Positions 26,710 through 36,499 are shown, numbered from the stretch's first letter. The stretch is 64,000 nucleotides of DNA from Roseicyclus salinarum (GCF_029624655.1 NZ_JARRSA010000007.1:62001-126000); one strand, 5' to 3'. Notes: generated by a model from the sequence alone, not told the origin. Numbers and translations: made by a program.

Positions 26710-29310
26710 ATGAAAGACGCCGTCCCCCAGCCCGTCCGGCTGTCCGACTATCGCCCGCCGAACCACCTCGTGGACGAGGTGCGGCTGACCTTCAGGCTGA
26801 AGCCGAAGGCGACGCGGGTGGTGTCCAACATCCGCTTCCGCCCCAACCCCGACGGCCTGACCGACGGCGATCTGCGCCTCGACGGCGAGGGCCTGCGCCT
26901 CATCCGCTGCTCGATCGACGGCAAGCCTTTGAACGCGCTGGATTACCTTCTGACGGCCGAGGGCATGACCGTGCCGTCCGGCCGCCTGCCCAAGCGCCCC
27001 TTCACATGGCAGGCCGAGGTCGAGATCAATCCCGAGGCCAACACCGCGCTCGAGGGGCTCTATACCTCGGGCGGCATGTTCTGCACCCAGTGCGAGGCCG
27101 AAGGCTTCCGCAAGATCATCTTCTATCCCGACCGTCCCGACGTCATGGCGCCCTTTTCGGTGCGGATCGAAAGCGACCTGCCGGTCCTGCTGTCGAACGG
27201 CAACCCGGTCGGGCGCGGCGCGGGCTGGGCGGAATGGCACGACCCCTGGCCGAAGCCGTCCTATCTCTTCGCGCTGGTCGCAGGCGACCTGGTGGCCGAG
27301 CGCGCGCCCTTCACGACGATGTCGGGCCGCGAGGTGGACCTCGCGATCTGGGTCCGCCCCGGCGACGAGGGCAAGTGCGACTACGCGATGGACGCGCTGA
27401 AGCGCTCGATGGCATGGGACGAGGAGGTCTACGGGCGCGAATACGACCTCGACGTGTTCAACATCGTGGCCGTGGACGACTTCAACATGGGCGCGATGGA
27501 GAACAAGGGGCTGAACATCTTCAACTCCAAGTTCGTCCTCGCCTCGCCCGAGACCGCGACGGACCGCGACTACGACCTGATCGAGGGGATCGTCGCGCAC
27601 GAGTATTTCCACAACTGGACCGGCAACCGCGTCACCTGCCGCGACTGGTTCCAGCTGTGCCTGAAGGAGGGGCTGACGGTCTTCCGCGACCAGCAGTTCA
27701 GCGCCGACATGCGGTCGGCGCCCGTGCGGCGGATCGACGACGTCCTCGCGCTTCGCGCGCGCCAGTTCCGCGAGGACGCGGGGCCGCTGGCCCACAACGT
27801 GCGGCCCGACGCCTACATCGAGATCAACAACTTCTACACCTCGACCGTCTACGAGAAGGGCGCCGAGCTGATACGCATGCTGCGCCTGCTGGTCGGGGCC
27901 GACGCCTACCGCGCGGCGCTCGACCTCTATTTCCGGCGCCATGACGGGCAGGCCTGCACGATCGAGGACTGGCTGCAGGTCTTCGAGGACGTCACGCTGA
28001 GCGACCTGAGCCAGTTCAAGCGCTGGTACATGCAGGCAGGCACACCGAGGGTCACGGCGCGCTGGACGATCGAGGACGGCGAATTGCGCCTGACGCTGTC
28101 GCAGACGGTCCCGCCCACCTCGGGCCAGCCGCTGAAGGAACCCGTGGTGATCCCCGTCGCGCTCGGCTTCTACACGCCCGACGGCACCGAGTTGCTGCCC
28201 GAGACGCTCTGCGTGCTCGACGGCCCCGAGGAGACGCTGCGCTGGGACATCGCGAAACTGGCGGAGGGCGCGGATTGCCCGGTGCCGGAGCGCGTGATCC
28301 CATCGCTCCTGCGGGGATTCTCGGCGCCGGTGATCCTCGACGCGCCGCTCACCGCCGAGGACCGTCTGGTCCTGCTGGCCCATGACAGCGACCCCTTCAA
28401 CCGCTGGGAGGCCGGCCGCAGCCTGATGCGCGAGACGCTTCTGGGGATGCTGAGCGGATCGAACGCGCCCGACCCCGCGCTTTTCGAGGCTCTTGGCAAG
28501 GCCGCGACAGACGAGACGGTCGACCCCGCCTTCCGCGCGCTGGCCCTCGCGCTGCCGTCCGAGGACGACATCGCGCAGGCCGCGACCGATGCACGCCTGG
28601 TGCCCGACCCCTCCGCGATCCACGCCGCGCGCCGCGAGCTTGCGCGGCGCATCGCCGAGGCGCTCCGGCCGTCGCTCGAGCGTCTTTACGACGATCTCGA
28701 CCCCGGGCCCGTCTACAGCCCCGACGCCGAACAGGCCGCCCGCCGCGCACTGCGGAACACCTGCCTCGCGCTTCTGGCGCATGTCGAGGGGCCCGCGCGC
28801 GCGCAGGCGCAATACGACGGCGCTACCAACATGACCGACCAGATCGCGGCCTTCACCACGCTTCTGGAGCTTGACGACCCAGACATCGCCGGGCGCTTCT
28901 TCGAGCAGTGGAAGGGCGACCGCCTCGTCATGGACAAGTGGTTCATGGCGCAGATCGCCCACGCCCGTCCCGCCGACGCCGTGGCCGTCGCCGAGCGCCT
29001 GACCGGGCATCCGCAATTCGACTGGACCAACCCCAACCGCTTCCGCGCCGTGATGGCGGGCCTGACGGCAGGCAATCCGGCGGGCTTCCACGATCCGTCG
29101 GGGGCGGGCTACCGCTTCGTCGCCGACTGGATCCTGAAGCAGGACGCGAAGAACCCGCAGACCGCCGCGCGCATGTCCACGGCTTTCGAGACGCGCAAGC
29201 GCTACGATGCGGACCGCGTGGCGCTCATGGACGCCGAGCTTGCGAGGATCGCCGAGGCCGAGGGGATCAGCCGCGACCTCTCGGAGATGGTGGCGCGGAT
29301 GCGCGCCTGA
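26710..29310 (+). CDS. pepN: Aminopeptidase N
   Basis: A zinc metallo-aminopeptidase of family M1 that removes N-terminal residues from peptides in the cytoplasm. The 866-residue length matches E. coli-type PepN. The exopeptidase motif GAMENKGLNIFNS (about residue 261), the zinc site HEYFHNWTGN with a downstream Glu (about residue 297) and the catalytic Tyr in FYTSTVYEKG (about residue 380) are all present. The C-terminal helical domain is intact. ATG at 26710 is preceded by AGGAG; the ATG at 26686 has none. It is convergent with the DUF1624 gene with nine bases between. Confidence 0.96.
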   Translation: MKDAVPQPVRLSDYRPPNHLVDEVRLTFRLKPKATRVVSNIRFRPNPDGLTDGDLRLDGEGLRLIRCSIDGKPLNALDYLLTAEGMTVPSGRLPKRPFTWQAEVEINPEANTALEGLYTSGGMFCTQCEAEGFRKIIFYPDRPDVMAPFSVRIESDLPVLLSNGNPVGRGAGWAEWHDPWPKPSYLFALVAGDLVAERAPFTTMSGREVDLAIWVRPGDEGKCDYAMDALKRSMAWDEEVYGREYDLDVFNIVAVDDFNMGAMENKGLNIFNSKFVLASPETATDRDYDLIEGIVAHEYFHNWTGNRVTCRDWFQLCLKEGLTVFRDQQFSADMRSAPVRRIDDVLALRARQFREDAGPLAHNVRPDAYIEINNFYTSTVYEKGAELIRMLRLLVGADAYRAALDLYFRRHDGQACTIEDWLQVFEDVTLSDLSQFKRWYMQAGTPRVTARWTIEDGELRLTLSQTVPPTSGQPLKEPVVIPVALGFYTPDGTELLPETLCVLDGPEETLRWDIAKLAEGADCPVPERVIPSLLRGFSAPVILDAPLTAEDRLVLLAHDSDPFNRWEAGRSLMRETLLGMLSGSNAPDPALFEALGKAATDETVDPAFRALALALPSEDDIAQAATDARLVPDPSAIHAARRELARRIAEALRPSLERLYDDLDPGPVYSPDAEQAARRALRNTCLALLAHVEGPARAQAQYDGATNMTDQIAAFTTLLELDDPDIAGRFFEQWKGDRLVMDKWFMAQIAHARPADAVAVAERLTGHPQFDWTNPNRFRAVMAGLTAGNPAGFHDPSGAGYRFVADWILKQDAKNPQTAARMSTAFETRKRYDADRVALMDAELARIAEAEGISRDLSEMVARMRA

Positions 29311-29319
29311 ACGCGCGCC

Positions 29320-30090
29320 TCAGCGCAACAGGAACGTCGCCGATCCCACCAGCGCGATCAGCACCGGCTGGTGGGCGAGATAGACGATCAGCGAATGCCG
29401 CCCCGGCCATGCGAGACGCTGCGCCACGGGCGAGCCGCGCCAGGCCGCGAGGCGGTGCCACAGGCCCGTGGCGGTTCCGATCCGTCCCGCCGCGAGCCCG
29501 AGTAGGAACGGCCCGAGCCAGGGCGCGAGCGGGACGTAGTCGACCGAGCGGATCGGCACCGTCTGCAGGCCCGTCCACCACAGCCACCATGGATCGAACA
29601 GCTCGGCGCGCGCGACCTGCGGCGCGACGAAGGCAAGCGCCGCAAGCCCCGCGAGCGCCAGCGCGGGAAGCCGCAGCAAAAGCATCCCCACGAGGCTCGC
29701 CGCCGCGATGGAATGCAGGATGCCGAAAAAGATGAAGGCGTCGCGCAGCACCGGGAACGTCACGGCCGAGATCAGCGCGGCCGCGCCCGCCACCTTCGCG
29801 AAGCGCCGCCAGAATCCGCGCCACCTGCGACCCTGGCCCTGCGCCAGCCAGAGGCTCACGCCCGCGAGGAACAGGAAGCTGCCCGCCGTCGTCACCGCCA
29901 GCACCCGCCAGCCCCCGGAGGTAGAGGTGCCCTGCGCCACCCAGCCGAACATCTCGAGGTCGAAGACGAAGTGGAACACCGCCATCGCCACCAGCGCCGC
30001 ACCCCGCGCGAGGTCGAGCGCCAGGATACGGCCCGGGCGCGCGGCGGACGGGGTGAATGACGCGCTGTCGCGCAGATCGACCGGGCTCAT
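29320..30090 (-). CDS. DUF1624 / heparan-alpha-glucosaminide N-acetyltransferase-like membrane protein
   Basis: A 256-residue integral membrane protein with about seven helices. The first, LDLARGAALVAMAVFHFVFD, contains the conserved D-x-x-R-G and F-H elements of the DUF1624 family, which resembles the human lysosomal HGSNAT and bacterial acyltransferase-3 proteins. Family knowledge suggests transfer of an acyl group across or at the membrane, but the acceptor is unknown. Late segments RHSLIVYLAHQPVLI are also typical. It shares an 86-base divergent spacer with the PlsC-like gene, which is also an acyltransferase. Confidence 0.82.
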   Translation of the reverse strand: MSPVDLRDSASFTPSAARPGRILALDLARGAALVAMAVFHFVFDLEMFGWVAQGTSTSGGWRVLAVTTAGSFLFLAGVSLWLAQGQGRRWRGFWRRFAKVAGAAALISAVTFPVLRDAFIFFGILHSIAAASLVGMLLLRLPALALAGLAALAFVAPQVARAELFDPWWLWWTGLQTVPIRSVDYVPLAPWLGPFLLGLAAGRIGTATGLWHRLAAWRGSPVAQRLAWPGRHSLIVYLAHQPVLIALVGSATFLLR

Positions 30091-30176
30091 GGCATGGAAC
30101 CTAACAGGTGCACAGGCGTTTGCCCATGTTGCGTGCCCGTCATCCGGGCGTTACGTTGGAGTGATTGCAGTCCGTC

Positions 30177-31082
30177 ATGAACGTGCCCATGGACATGCAG
30201 AGCCGCATAGACCCGCTCATCGCCGAGCGCGCGCCCTGGCTGGCGACCCAGCATCCCGCTGCGGCCCTCGCGCGGGCGATCCTCGACCGCCTGCTTGGCC
30301 AGCGCCGCACCGTCGCCCTTGCCGAGGCGCTGGCGCCGCGCCCCGCCGAGGCGGTGATGGACACGGCCGCGCGCCTCATCGCGCGGCGCATAACGGCAAG
30401 CGGGCTGCAGAACGTCCCCTCGTCCGGGCCGGCCCTGATCGTCTCGAACCACCCCACCGGCATCGCCGACGGCCTCGTGCTGTGGCGCGTGCTCGCCCGG
30501 CGGCGGACAGACGCGTTCTTCTTCGCCAACTCCGACGTGCTGCGCGTCCTGCCCCAGCTCGACCGCGTGATCGCGCCGGTGGAATGGCGGCGCGACCGGC
30601 GGAGCCACGCCAAGGCGCGCGAGACGCTGGCCTATGCGCGCCACGCGCTGGTCGAGGAGGGGCGGCTGGGCGTGATCTTCCCGTCCGGGCGCCTCGCCAA
30701 GCGCAGGGGCCTCCGCCTGCACGAGCGGCCGTGGATGACCTCGGCCGCGACGCTGGCGCGCAAGCTTTCGGTGCCGGTGGTGCCGGTCCATGTCCGCGCG
30801 CGCAACTCGTCGCTGTTCTACGCCTTCGACGCGATCCACCCGACGCTGCGCGACATCACGCTGTTCCACGAGACGCTCAACAAGGCGCACACGCCCTACC
30901 GCGTCACGATCGGCGAGGCGATCGATCCCGCCACCCTGCCGCAAGATCCCGTCGAGGCGACCGAGGCGCTGCGCCGCGCCACCCTGTCGCTGGGAGAGAC
31001 GGCGGACGGTCCGGGGATGCCGCTTCTCCCGCTCGACGTCCTGCGTCCCTCGGACGCGCGGGCCAGCGCGCCGCGCGCCTGA
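30177..31082 (+). CDS. PlsC-like lysophospholipid acyltransferase family protein
   Basis: A 301-residue acyltransferase. The catalytic motif appears as VSNHPTGIADG (about residue 95), followed by the acyl-acceptor region VIFPSGRLAKRRG (about residue 165) and VPVVPVHVRARNSSLFY. This subgroup is related to the PlsC part of OlsF and to proteins annotated as hemolysin-like, rather than to housekeeping PlsC. It could be the OlsA partner of olsB at 5936, but it is 24 kb away and this is inference. TTG at 30165 and ATG at 30189 are alternative starts; none has a clear ribosome-binding site. Confidence 0.75.
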   Translation: MNVPMDMQSRIDPLIAERAPWLATQHPAAALARAILDRLLGQRRTVALAEALAPRPAEAVMDTAARLIARRITASGLQNVPSSGPALIVSNHPTGIADGLVLWRVLARRRTDAFFFANSDVLRVLPQLDRVIAPVEWRRDRRSHAKARETLAYARHALVEEGRLGVIFPSGRLAKRRGLRLHERPWMTSAATLARKLSVPVVPVHVRARNSSLFYAFDAIHPTLRDITLFHETLNKAHTPYRVTIGEAIDPATLPQDPVEATEALRRATLSLGETADGPGMPLLPLDVLRPSDARASAPRA

Positions 31083-31158
31083 AAGTCTGCACCGAAGCGC
31101 CAGCGCCGCGCCCCCGGCAGGTCCAAGTTTGGCCCGAATCCGATGTCTTTGTCGCGGC

Positions 31159-31569
31159 ATGGACAGCACATTCCAGCATGAAGCCCGCCCCGGAAACCTT
31201 CCGCTCAGCCTCTTCGCGCTGGCGGGCCTGATCCTTCTGGCGGCGCAGCTCTGGGCGATCATGCCGGGCTTCGTCATGCTGATCTTCATTCCCGCTCTTC
31301 TGGTCAGCATTGCACAGCTGATCGTCACGCCCGTCTACCGACTGCGCATGGCCGACGATGCGTGGCGGATCGAGGCCGGCGCGGAGGCGCGCGATTTCCC
31401 GTCGGCCGACATCGCCTACCTGCGCATCGTGGACCGGGGGCCGCATCCGCGCGGCTTCGTCGTGCTGTCCGACGGGTCCGAGACCGAGATGCCCCGCGAC
31501 CTGGTGCCCGATCCGCTGATCCTGATCCGCGAAGCGACGCGGCGTGGCATCCCCGTGCGGCAGGACTGA
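31159..31569 (+). CDS. Membrane protein of unknown function
   Basis: A 136-residue protein with two adjacent membrane helices (about residues 14-34 and 36-57). A soluble C-terminal domain of about 75 residues follows, with alternating strands and helix (WRIEAGAEARDF, YLRIVDRGPHPRGFVVLSDG). The C-terminal part looks like a small PH-like or bacterial photosynthetic-complex-assembly-like beta domain, but I would not name it. It lies 76 bases downstream of the PlsC-like gene on the same strand and is convergent with the lytic transglycosylase gene. Confidence 0.65.
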   Translation: MDSTFQHEARPGNLPLSLFALAGLILLAAQLWAIMPGFVMLIFIPALLVSIAQLIVTPVYRLRMADDAWRIEAGAEARDFPSADIAYLRIVDRGPHPRGFVVLSDGSETEMPRDLVPDPLILIREATRRGIPVRQD

Positions 31570-31604
31570 ACGCGCCTTCGCCGCGCGCGGCCGCCCGATC
31601 CGGC

Positions 31605-32456
31605 TCAGAGGGGGCTGAACGCCCTGCGCGTCACGACAGGTTCGGGCCGCACGAGGGGGCGCAGCCCCGGCAGCGGTGGCTGGCGGCAGAAATCCTGAGA
31701 GCTGACCCAGCTGCGCATCTGTTCGCGCTTGGCTCTGGAATGGAATGGCCCCCATTCGGCCGCGACCCCGCGCATCCCCTGCGACACGACCTGATCGCGG
31801 GGCACGTTCTCGCCCATGATGCGCATCGCGCAGCGCAGGTTGGCGGGCCCGTCCAGAAGCGCGTCGCCGGTGGTCGCCTCGCACCCCCTGCCCCGCGCGG
31901 TGCTGGGCGATATCTGCACCAGCCCGAACCACTGCCCGTTGCCCCCGACCGCCGTGGCGCGGTGCGTGCTTTCGTGCCATGCAAGCGCCGAGACGAGGCC
32001 CGCCCAGAACGCGCGGCGCTGGCTCGTGCCGCCGGCCGCGTAGCCGGGGCACCATTGGTCGATGTCGCGCGGAAGGGTCTGCGCCAGAGCGGCGCCGGGA
32101 CCGCGCAGCGCCGCCATGACGGCGAGCGTCCAGGCCCGGTCACGCGGATGCCCTTCCCAGGCCAGCACCGGCGCGGCCCAGTCGTCGCGCGCGATCGGCC
32201 TGAGGCTGCGCAAGGGCGCAAGCGGCGCCATCGCGGTATCCGCCGGGCGCGGCGCGGGAAAGACCACCGCCCGCGGCCCCTCGCGCAGCGGCGTGACGAT
32301 CTCGGGCGCGGTCGCAAGCGTCACCAGTTCCGAGGGACGCGACATGGCCGAGGACGTCACGAACACGGACGCCTCCTCCGCCGCAGCGGAGGAGGCCGAG
32401 GTCAGCGCGACGAGAATGGCCGCGGCCGCGCCCTTCGCATGTGACTGGATCTTCAT
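31605..32456 (-). CDS. Lytic transglycosylase (SLT domain)
   Basis: A 283-residue secreted protein that would cleave the glycan strands of peptidoglycan. Residues 1-26 are a signal peptide ending AAA. The SLT/lysozyme-like domain occupies about 130-260, with the catalytic Glu in LAWHESTHRAT (about 162) followed by NGQWFGLVQISPSTAR, the standard G-L-x-Q-I-x-P motif. A C-terminal Pro-rich tail follows. The ATG at 32456 gives the signal peptide; the longer frame does not. It is convergent with the membrane-protein gene at 31159. Action in the periplasm is inferred from the signal peptide. Confidence 0.87.
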   Translation of the reverse strand: MKIQSHAKGAAAAILVALTSASSAAAEEASVFVTSSAMSRPSELVTLATAPEIVTPLREGPRAVVFPAPRPADTAMAPLAPLRSLRPIARDDWAAPVLAWEGHPRDRAWTLAVMAALRGPGAALAQTLPRDIDQWCPGYAAGGTSQRRAFWAGLVSALAWHESTHRATAVGGNGQWFGLVQISPSTARGRGCEATTGDALLDGPANLRCAMRIMGENVPRDQVVSQGMRGVAAEWGPFHSRAKREQMRSWVSSQDFCRQPPLPGLRPLVRPEPVVTRRAFSPL

Positions 32457-32560
32457 GCACCGACACCCGGTTGCTGTTTTGCCGAGGGGCGGCCTAGACG
32501 CAGAACGCGCCCCTGCGCAACCCCGGGCGGCCGGAACGGCGTCCATCGGCCAAGATCGGC

Positions 32561-33118
32561 TCAGGCCGCGGCGCGATTCCGCCCGCCCTCGATCTCTTCG
32601 ACGATCTTGTCGACAAAGGCCTCGAGATCTCCGGGATTGCGACTGGTGACGATGCCGCGGTCGACGACCACTGCCTCGTCCACCCATTCGGCGCCGGCGT
32701 TCGAGACATCCGTGCGGACAGAGGGATAGGAGGTCATGCGCCGCCCTTCGGCGAGCCCGGCCTCGACCAGAAGCCAGGGCGCGTGGCAGATCGCGGCGAT
32801 GGGCTTGCCGGCCTCCGCGAAAGACCGCACGACCAGGAGCGCGCGGTCGTCCACGCGCAGGAGGTCTGGATTGATCTGGCCGCCGGGCAGCACGAGGGCG
32901 TCGTAGTCCGCCACCTCGATCCGGTCGAAGCCGAGATCCGCCTCGGCCTCGCGGCCCCAGTTGTCGGTATCCCAGCCCTTGACGGGCTTTCCGTTGGGCG
33001 TGGCCACATGGACCGTAGCACCCTTCGCGCGCAACGTGTCACGGGGCACTTCCAGTTCGGATTGCTCGAATCCGTGGGTCGAGATGATCAGGATCTTCGC
33101 GTTTTCGATATCGGGCAT
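32561..33118 (-). CDS. DJ-1/PfpI family protein (type 1 glutamine amidotransferase-like)
   Basis: A 185-residue PfpI/YhbO-like protein. It starts NAKILIISTHGFEQSELEVP, holds the conserved Glu in that first loop, and has the nucleophile Cys in AAICHAPWLLVEAG (about 110) followed by the His, as in PfpI. YhbO/PfpI proteins have been reported as stress-related deglycases or proteases, and the exact activity is disputed. The GGAAGGAGG ribosome-binding site upstream supports the ATG at 33118. It is divergent from gatB with 165 bases between, which hold gatB's promoter. Confidence 0.9.
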   Translation of the reverse strand: MPDIENAKILIISTHGFEQSELEVPRDTLRAKGATVHVATPNGKPVKGWDTDNWGREAEADLGFDRIEVADYDALVLPGGQINPDLLRVDDRALLVVRSFAEAGKPIAAICHAPWLLVEAGLAEGRRMTSYPSVRTDVSNAGAEWVDEAVVVDRGIVTSRNPGDLEAFVDKIVEEIEGGRNRAAA

Positions 33119-33227
33119 CGTTCGCCTCCTTCCAGGGGGCATGTCTTGCGGTTGGCCGCGAACCCGCGGCCGGCTCGGGGTCGCAACGCGGCCGGCGTCG
33201 CGCAGGTTCCTCGAGGGGTCCGCCCCC

Positions 33228-33256
33228 TTGCCGGGCACCGCCCGCTGACCTAAACG
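33228..33256 (+). promoter_or_regulatory. Candidate promoter of gatB
   Basis: TTGCCG (33228-33233), a 17-base spacer and TAAACG (33251-33256), ending 27 bases before the gatB ATG. The GACCTAAA context recurs before the DUF4177 gene. Confidence 0.45.
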
Positions 33257-33283
33257 CTGGGAAGACACCGCACGGAGGCCGCC

Positions 33284-34810
33284 ATGCTCGATCTGACCCC
33301 GGATCAGAAGAAACCGACGCCGAAGCCCAGGATCGTGTCGGGCGCGAAACAGGACTGGGAGCTGGTGATCGGCATGGAGGTCCATGCCCAGGTCGCCTCG
33401 AGGTCGAAGCTCTTTTCCGGCGCCTCGACGCAGTTCGGCGCCGAACCCAATTCCAACGTCGCCTTCGTGGACGCGGGAATGCCCGGGATGCTGCCCGTCA
33501 TCAACGAGTTCTGCGTGGCGCAGGCCGTGCGCACCGGGCTGGGGCTGAAGGCCGACATCCACCTGCGCTCGGCCTTCGACCGCAAGAACTACTTCTATCC
33601 CGACCTGCCGCAGGGCTACCAGATCAGCCAGCTCTACCATCCCATCGTCGGCGAGGGGGAAGTGCTGGTGGAGATGGGCGACGGCACGGCGCGGACCGTG
33701 CGCATCGAGCGCATCCACATCGAGCAGGACGCGGGCAAGTCCATCCACGACATGGACCCCGCTATGTCCTTCGTCGATCTCAACCGCACGGGCGTCGCGC
33801 TGATGGAGATCGTTTCGCGGCCCGACATCCGCGGACCCGAGGAAGCCGCGGCCTATGTCGCGAAGCTCAGGCTCATCATGCTCTATCTCGGGACCTGCGA
33901 CGGCAACATGCAGAACGGCAACCTGCGCGCCGACGTGAACGTGTCGATCTGCCAGCCCGGCGCATGGGAGAAATACCGCGAGACCGGCGATTTCTCGCAT
34001 CTCGGCACGCGCTGCGAGATCAAGAACATGAACTCGCTCCGGTTCATCCAGCAGGCCATCGAATACGAGGCGCGCCGGCAGATCGCCATCGTCGAGGGCG
34101 GCGGCACCGTGGTGCAGGACACACGCCTCTACGATCCCGACAAGGGCGAGACGCGGTCCATGCGCTCCAAGGAAGAGGCGCATGATTACCGCTACTTCCC
34201 CGATCCCGACCTCCTCCCGCTCGAGATCGAGCAGGCATGGGTGGACGACATCGCGGCGAACCTGCCCGAACTGCCCGACGCCAAGAAGGCGCGCTTCATG
34301 GGCGAGCATGGCCTGTCGGACTACGACGCGAGCGTCCTGACGGCCGACCTCGCCGCGGCGCACTTCTTCGAGGCGACCGCCGCCGAGGCCGGCGACGGCA
34401 AGGCGGCCGCGAACTGGGTCATCAACGAGCTGTTCGGCCGCCTCAAGAAGGAAGAGCACGACATCACCGAAAGCCCGGTCTCCCCGCAGCAGCTGGGCGG
34501 CATCATCCGGCTGATCAGGTCCGGCGACATCTCGGGCAAGATCGCAAAGGACGTCTTCGAGATCGTCTACAGCGAAGGCGGCGACCCGGCGGCGATCGTC
34601 GAGGAGCGCGGCCTGAAGCAGGTGACCGACACCGGCGAGATCGAGAAGGCGGTGGACGAGATCATCGCGGCCAACCCCGCGCAGGTCGAGAAGGCCAAGG
34701 CCAACCCAAAGCTCGCGGGCTGGTTCGTGGGTCAGGTCATGAAGGCCACGGGCGGCAAGGCCAATCCCAAGGCGGTGAACGAGATCGTGTCGGCGAAACT
34801 CGGGCACTGA
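33284..34810 (+). CDS. gatB: Aspartyl/glutamyl-tRNA amidotransferase subunit B
   Basis: GatB activates Glu-tRNA-Gln (and Asp-tRNA-Asn) for amidation with GatA and GatC in organisms lacking the direct synthetases. The 508-residue length is normal. Signatures are [28 protein letters not shown] and [15 protein letters not shown], and a YqeY-like C-terminal domain ends with [15 protein letters not shown]. gatA and gatC are not in the window, which is usual in alphaproteobacteria, where gatB is often separate. The ATG has GGAGG seven bases upstream. Confidence 0.97.
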   Translation: MLDLTPDQKKPTPKPRIVSGAKQDWELVIGMEVHAQVASRSKLFSGASTQFGAEPNSNVAFVDAGMPGMLPVINEFCVAQAVRTGLGLKADIHLRSAFDRKNYFYPDLPQGYQISQLYHPIVGEGEVLVEMGDGTARTVRIERIHIEQDAGKSIHDMDPAMSFVDLNRTGVALMEIVSRPDIRGPEEAAAYVAKLRLIMLYLGTCDGNMQNGNLRADVNVSICQPGAWEKYRETGDFSHLGTRCEIKNMNSLRFIQQAIEYEARRQIAIVEGGGTVVQDTRLYDPDKGETRSMRSKEEAHDYRYFPDPDLLPLEIEQAWVDDIAANLPELPDAKKARFMGEHGLSDYDASVLTADLAAAHFFEATAAEAGDGKAAANWVINELFGRLKKEEHDITESPVSPQQLGGIIRLIRSGDISGKIAKDVFEIVYSEGGDPAAIVEERGLKQVTDTGEIEKAVDEIIAANPAQVEKAKANPKLAGWFVGQVMKATGGKANPKAVNEIVSAKLGH

Positions 34811-34950
34811 GGCGCGGCTGCCGAACGGACATCGGCCACGATCGGGCGGGGTCTGCGGCGATTGGCGCGCGCGGCACGGAAGGGATCGCCCCATCGCGGT
34901 GATCCGGGCTTCCGGCGGCGCGACCGTGCCCCCGTCAGGCCGCTTCACCC

Positions 34951-34980
34951 TTGCCCTCCTCCCCCCGCTGGACCTAAAGA
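34951..34980 (+). promoter_or_regulatory. Candidate promoter of the DUF4177 gene
   Basis: TTGCCC (34951-34956), an 18-base spacer and TAAAGA (34975-34980), about 27 bases before the ATG at 35007. The layout is the same as for gatB. Confidence 0.4.
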
Positions 34981-35006
34981 ACCCCGATCGCAACCGGAGG
35001 CTGTCC

Positions 35007-35414
35007 ATGCCGTTCTACGAATACAAGGTCGTCCCGGCCCCCGAGAGGCTGCCGAAGGTCCGGGCGCTCAAGGGACCCGCGCGGTTCGCCCATGCGCTCG
35101 AGACGCTCATGAACGAGCTTGCGCAGGACGGTTGGGAATACTTGCGCGCCGAAACCCTCCCCGAGGAGGAGCGCAAGGGTCTGACCGGGCGCATCGAGGT
35201 CACGCGCAACATCCTCGTGTTCCGCCGCGAACTCTATTTCGAGGAGACCGGTGATGCCGGTTCCCACCAGGCCACCGCCGCGCCCGAGACGCCGCCCGCC
35301 GCCGCGCCCGGTCCGGGTCCGATCCGCGCGGAGACGCCAGCCCCGGCGCCCGCCCAGAACTTCGAACGCCGCCCGCTTTTCGCTGACAGGCGCGCCCCCG
35401 ACGAGGACGCCTGA
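35007..35414 (+). CDS. DUF4177 domain protein
   Basis: A 135-residue protein. The first 80 residues (MPFYEYKVVPAPERLPKV, then QDGWEYLRAETLPEEER and NILVFRREL) are the DUF4177 domain, a small alpha/beta unit of unknown role. The last 50 residues are Pro/Ala-rich and probably disordered. CCGGAGG precedes the ATG. It stands alone between gatB and the divergent bolA-side region; bolA is convergent with it. Confidence 0.75.
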   Translation: MPFYEYKVVPAPERLPKVRALKGPARFAHALETLMNELAQDGWEYLRAETLPEEERKGLTGRIEVTRNILVFRRELYFEETGDAGSHQATAAPETPPAAAPGPGPIRAETPAPAPAQNFERRPLFADRRAPDEDA

Positions 35415-35499
35415 GCCGGACCGCCCGTCCCGGCGCGATGCGGACCGTTCGACGGTTGCGAAATCGCTCGGCCGCCGATGCACCTCGCGTGGGCCCCGG

Positions 35500-35757
35500 T
35501 CACTCCCGGATGGACAGGGACAGGGCGTGGATCTCGGCGACAAGCTCGCCGCCAAGCGCCTCGTGCACGGCGCGGTGGCGGGCGATCCTGCTGAGGCCCT
35601 TGAACTTCGCGCTCTCGATCGTCACCTGAAAGTGGCTTTCTCCACCCTCCTGATAGCCCGCGTGTCCCCTGTGGCGTTCGCTCTCGTCCACCACCTCGAG
35701 CACGCGCGGCTCAAAGGCCTCCGCCAGTCTCGACCGGATTTTTTCCGTCCGCGTCAC
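35500..35757 (-). CDS. BolA family protein
   Basis: An 85-residue BolA-like protein. BolA proteins bind monothiol glutaredoxins and Fe-S clusters and affect envelope morphology or iron signalling. The core HFQVTIESAKFKGLSRIARHRAVHE segment (in part) and AEIHALSLSIRE ending are typical, including the conserved His residues. The start is a GTG with GAGG ten bases upstream. It is divergent from the J-domain gene at 35836 with a 78-base spacer. Confidence 0.9.
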   Translation of the reverse strand: MTRTEKIRSRLAEAFEPRVLEVVDESERHRGHAGYQEGGESHFQVTIESAKFKGLSRIARHRAVHEALGGELVAEIHALSLSIRE

Positions 35758-35835
35758 GATTTCACAACCTCACCTCTTCACCTCGGTCGGCAAAACCCTA
35801 AACTGCCCGTTCCGAGTCGAGAAGGGCAGCCATCC

Positions 35836-36471
35836 ATGACCGACAAAGACCCGTTCAACTTCGACCTTCGCGTCTCGACCGACAAGAAAAAGCGGCGCGG
35901 CGGGCGGCGTGGCATGTCCGGCGCCTTCGAAACCTCGCAGCGCCTCTGCGAGCACGAAGGCTGCGAGGAGCCGGGCCAGTACCGCGCCCCGAAATCGCCG
36001 GACAACCTCGAGGATTTCTACTGGTTCTGCCGCGACCACGTGCGCGAATACAACCTGAAGTGGAACTTCTTCGAGGGCACCACCGAGGCCGAGATGGAGG
36101 CGCAGCTCGACCGTGACCGCGTGTGGGACCGCTCCACCAAGCCGTTCAAGAAAACGGTCGAGGAAAAGGCCTGGGCCCGGCTCGGGATCGAGGACCCCCA
36201 CCAGGTTCTCGGCGAGAACGCCACGCGCAATCCGGGCCGCAACGGCACCGGCAGCGCGGGGCGCAGGCTGCCCCCGACCGAACGGCGCGCCATCGAGATC
36301 CTCGACGCACGCGACAGCTGGAGCAAGACCGAGATCCGCAAGGCCTACAAGGCCCTGATCAAGGTGCTTCACCCCGACATGAACGGCGGCGACCGGTCCG
36401 ACGAGGAGCGCCTGCAGGAGGTCGTCTGGGCCTGGGACCAGATCAAGGTCAGCCGCAACTTCCCCGACTGA
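35836..36471 (+). CDS. J-domain (DnaJ-like) protein with N-terminal cysteine-containing region
   Basis: A 211-residue co-chaperone-like protein. The J domain is at the C terminus (about 150-208) with the diagnostic HPD in YKALIKVLHPDMNGGD. The N-terminal half contains CEHEGCEEPGQYRAP and FYWFCRDHVREYNLKWNFF, a possible metal-binding cysteine/histidine cluster found in this alphaproteobacterial subgroup. It probably stimulates an Hsp70 for a specific client; the client is unknown. A TAAACT element at 35799-35804 could be the -10 box. Only 28 bases separate its stop from the convergent trkH end. Confidence 0.87.
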   Translation: MTDKDPFNFDLRVSTDKKKRRGGRRGMSGAFETSQRLCEHEGCEEPGQYRAPKSPDNLEDFYWFCRDHVREYNLKWNFFEGTTEAEMEAQLDRDRVWDRSTKPFKKTVEEKAWARLGIEDPHQVLGENATRNPGRNGTGSAGRRLPPTERRAIEILDARDSWSKTEIRKAYKALIKVLHPDMNGGDRSDEERLQEVVWAWDQIKVSRNFPD

Positions 36472-36499
36472 TCCCGAAGACCCGGCGGTCCGGTCGCGC

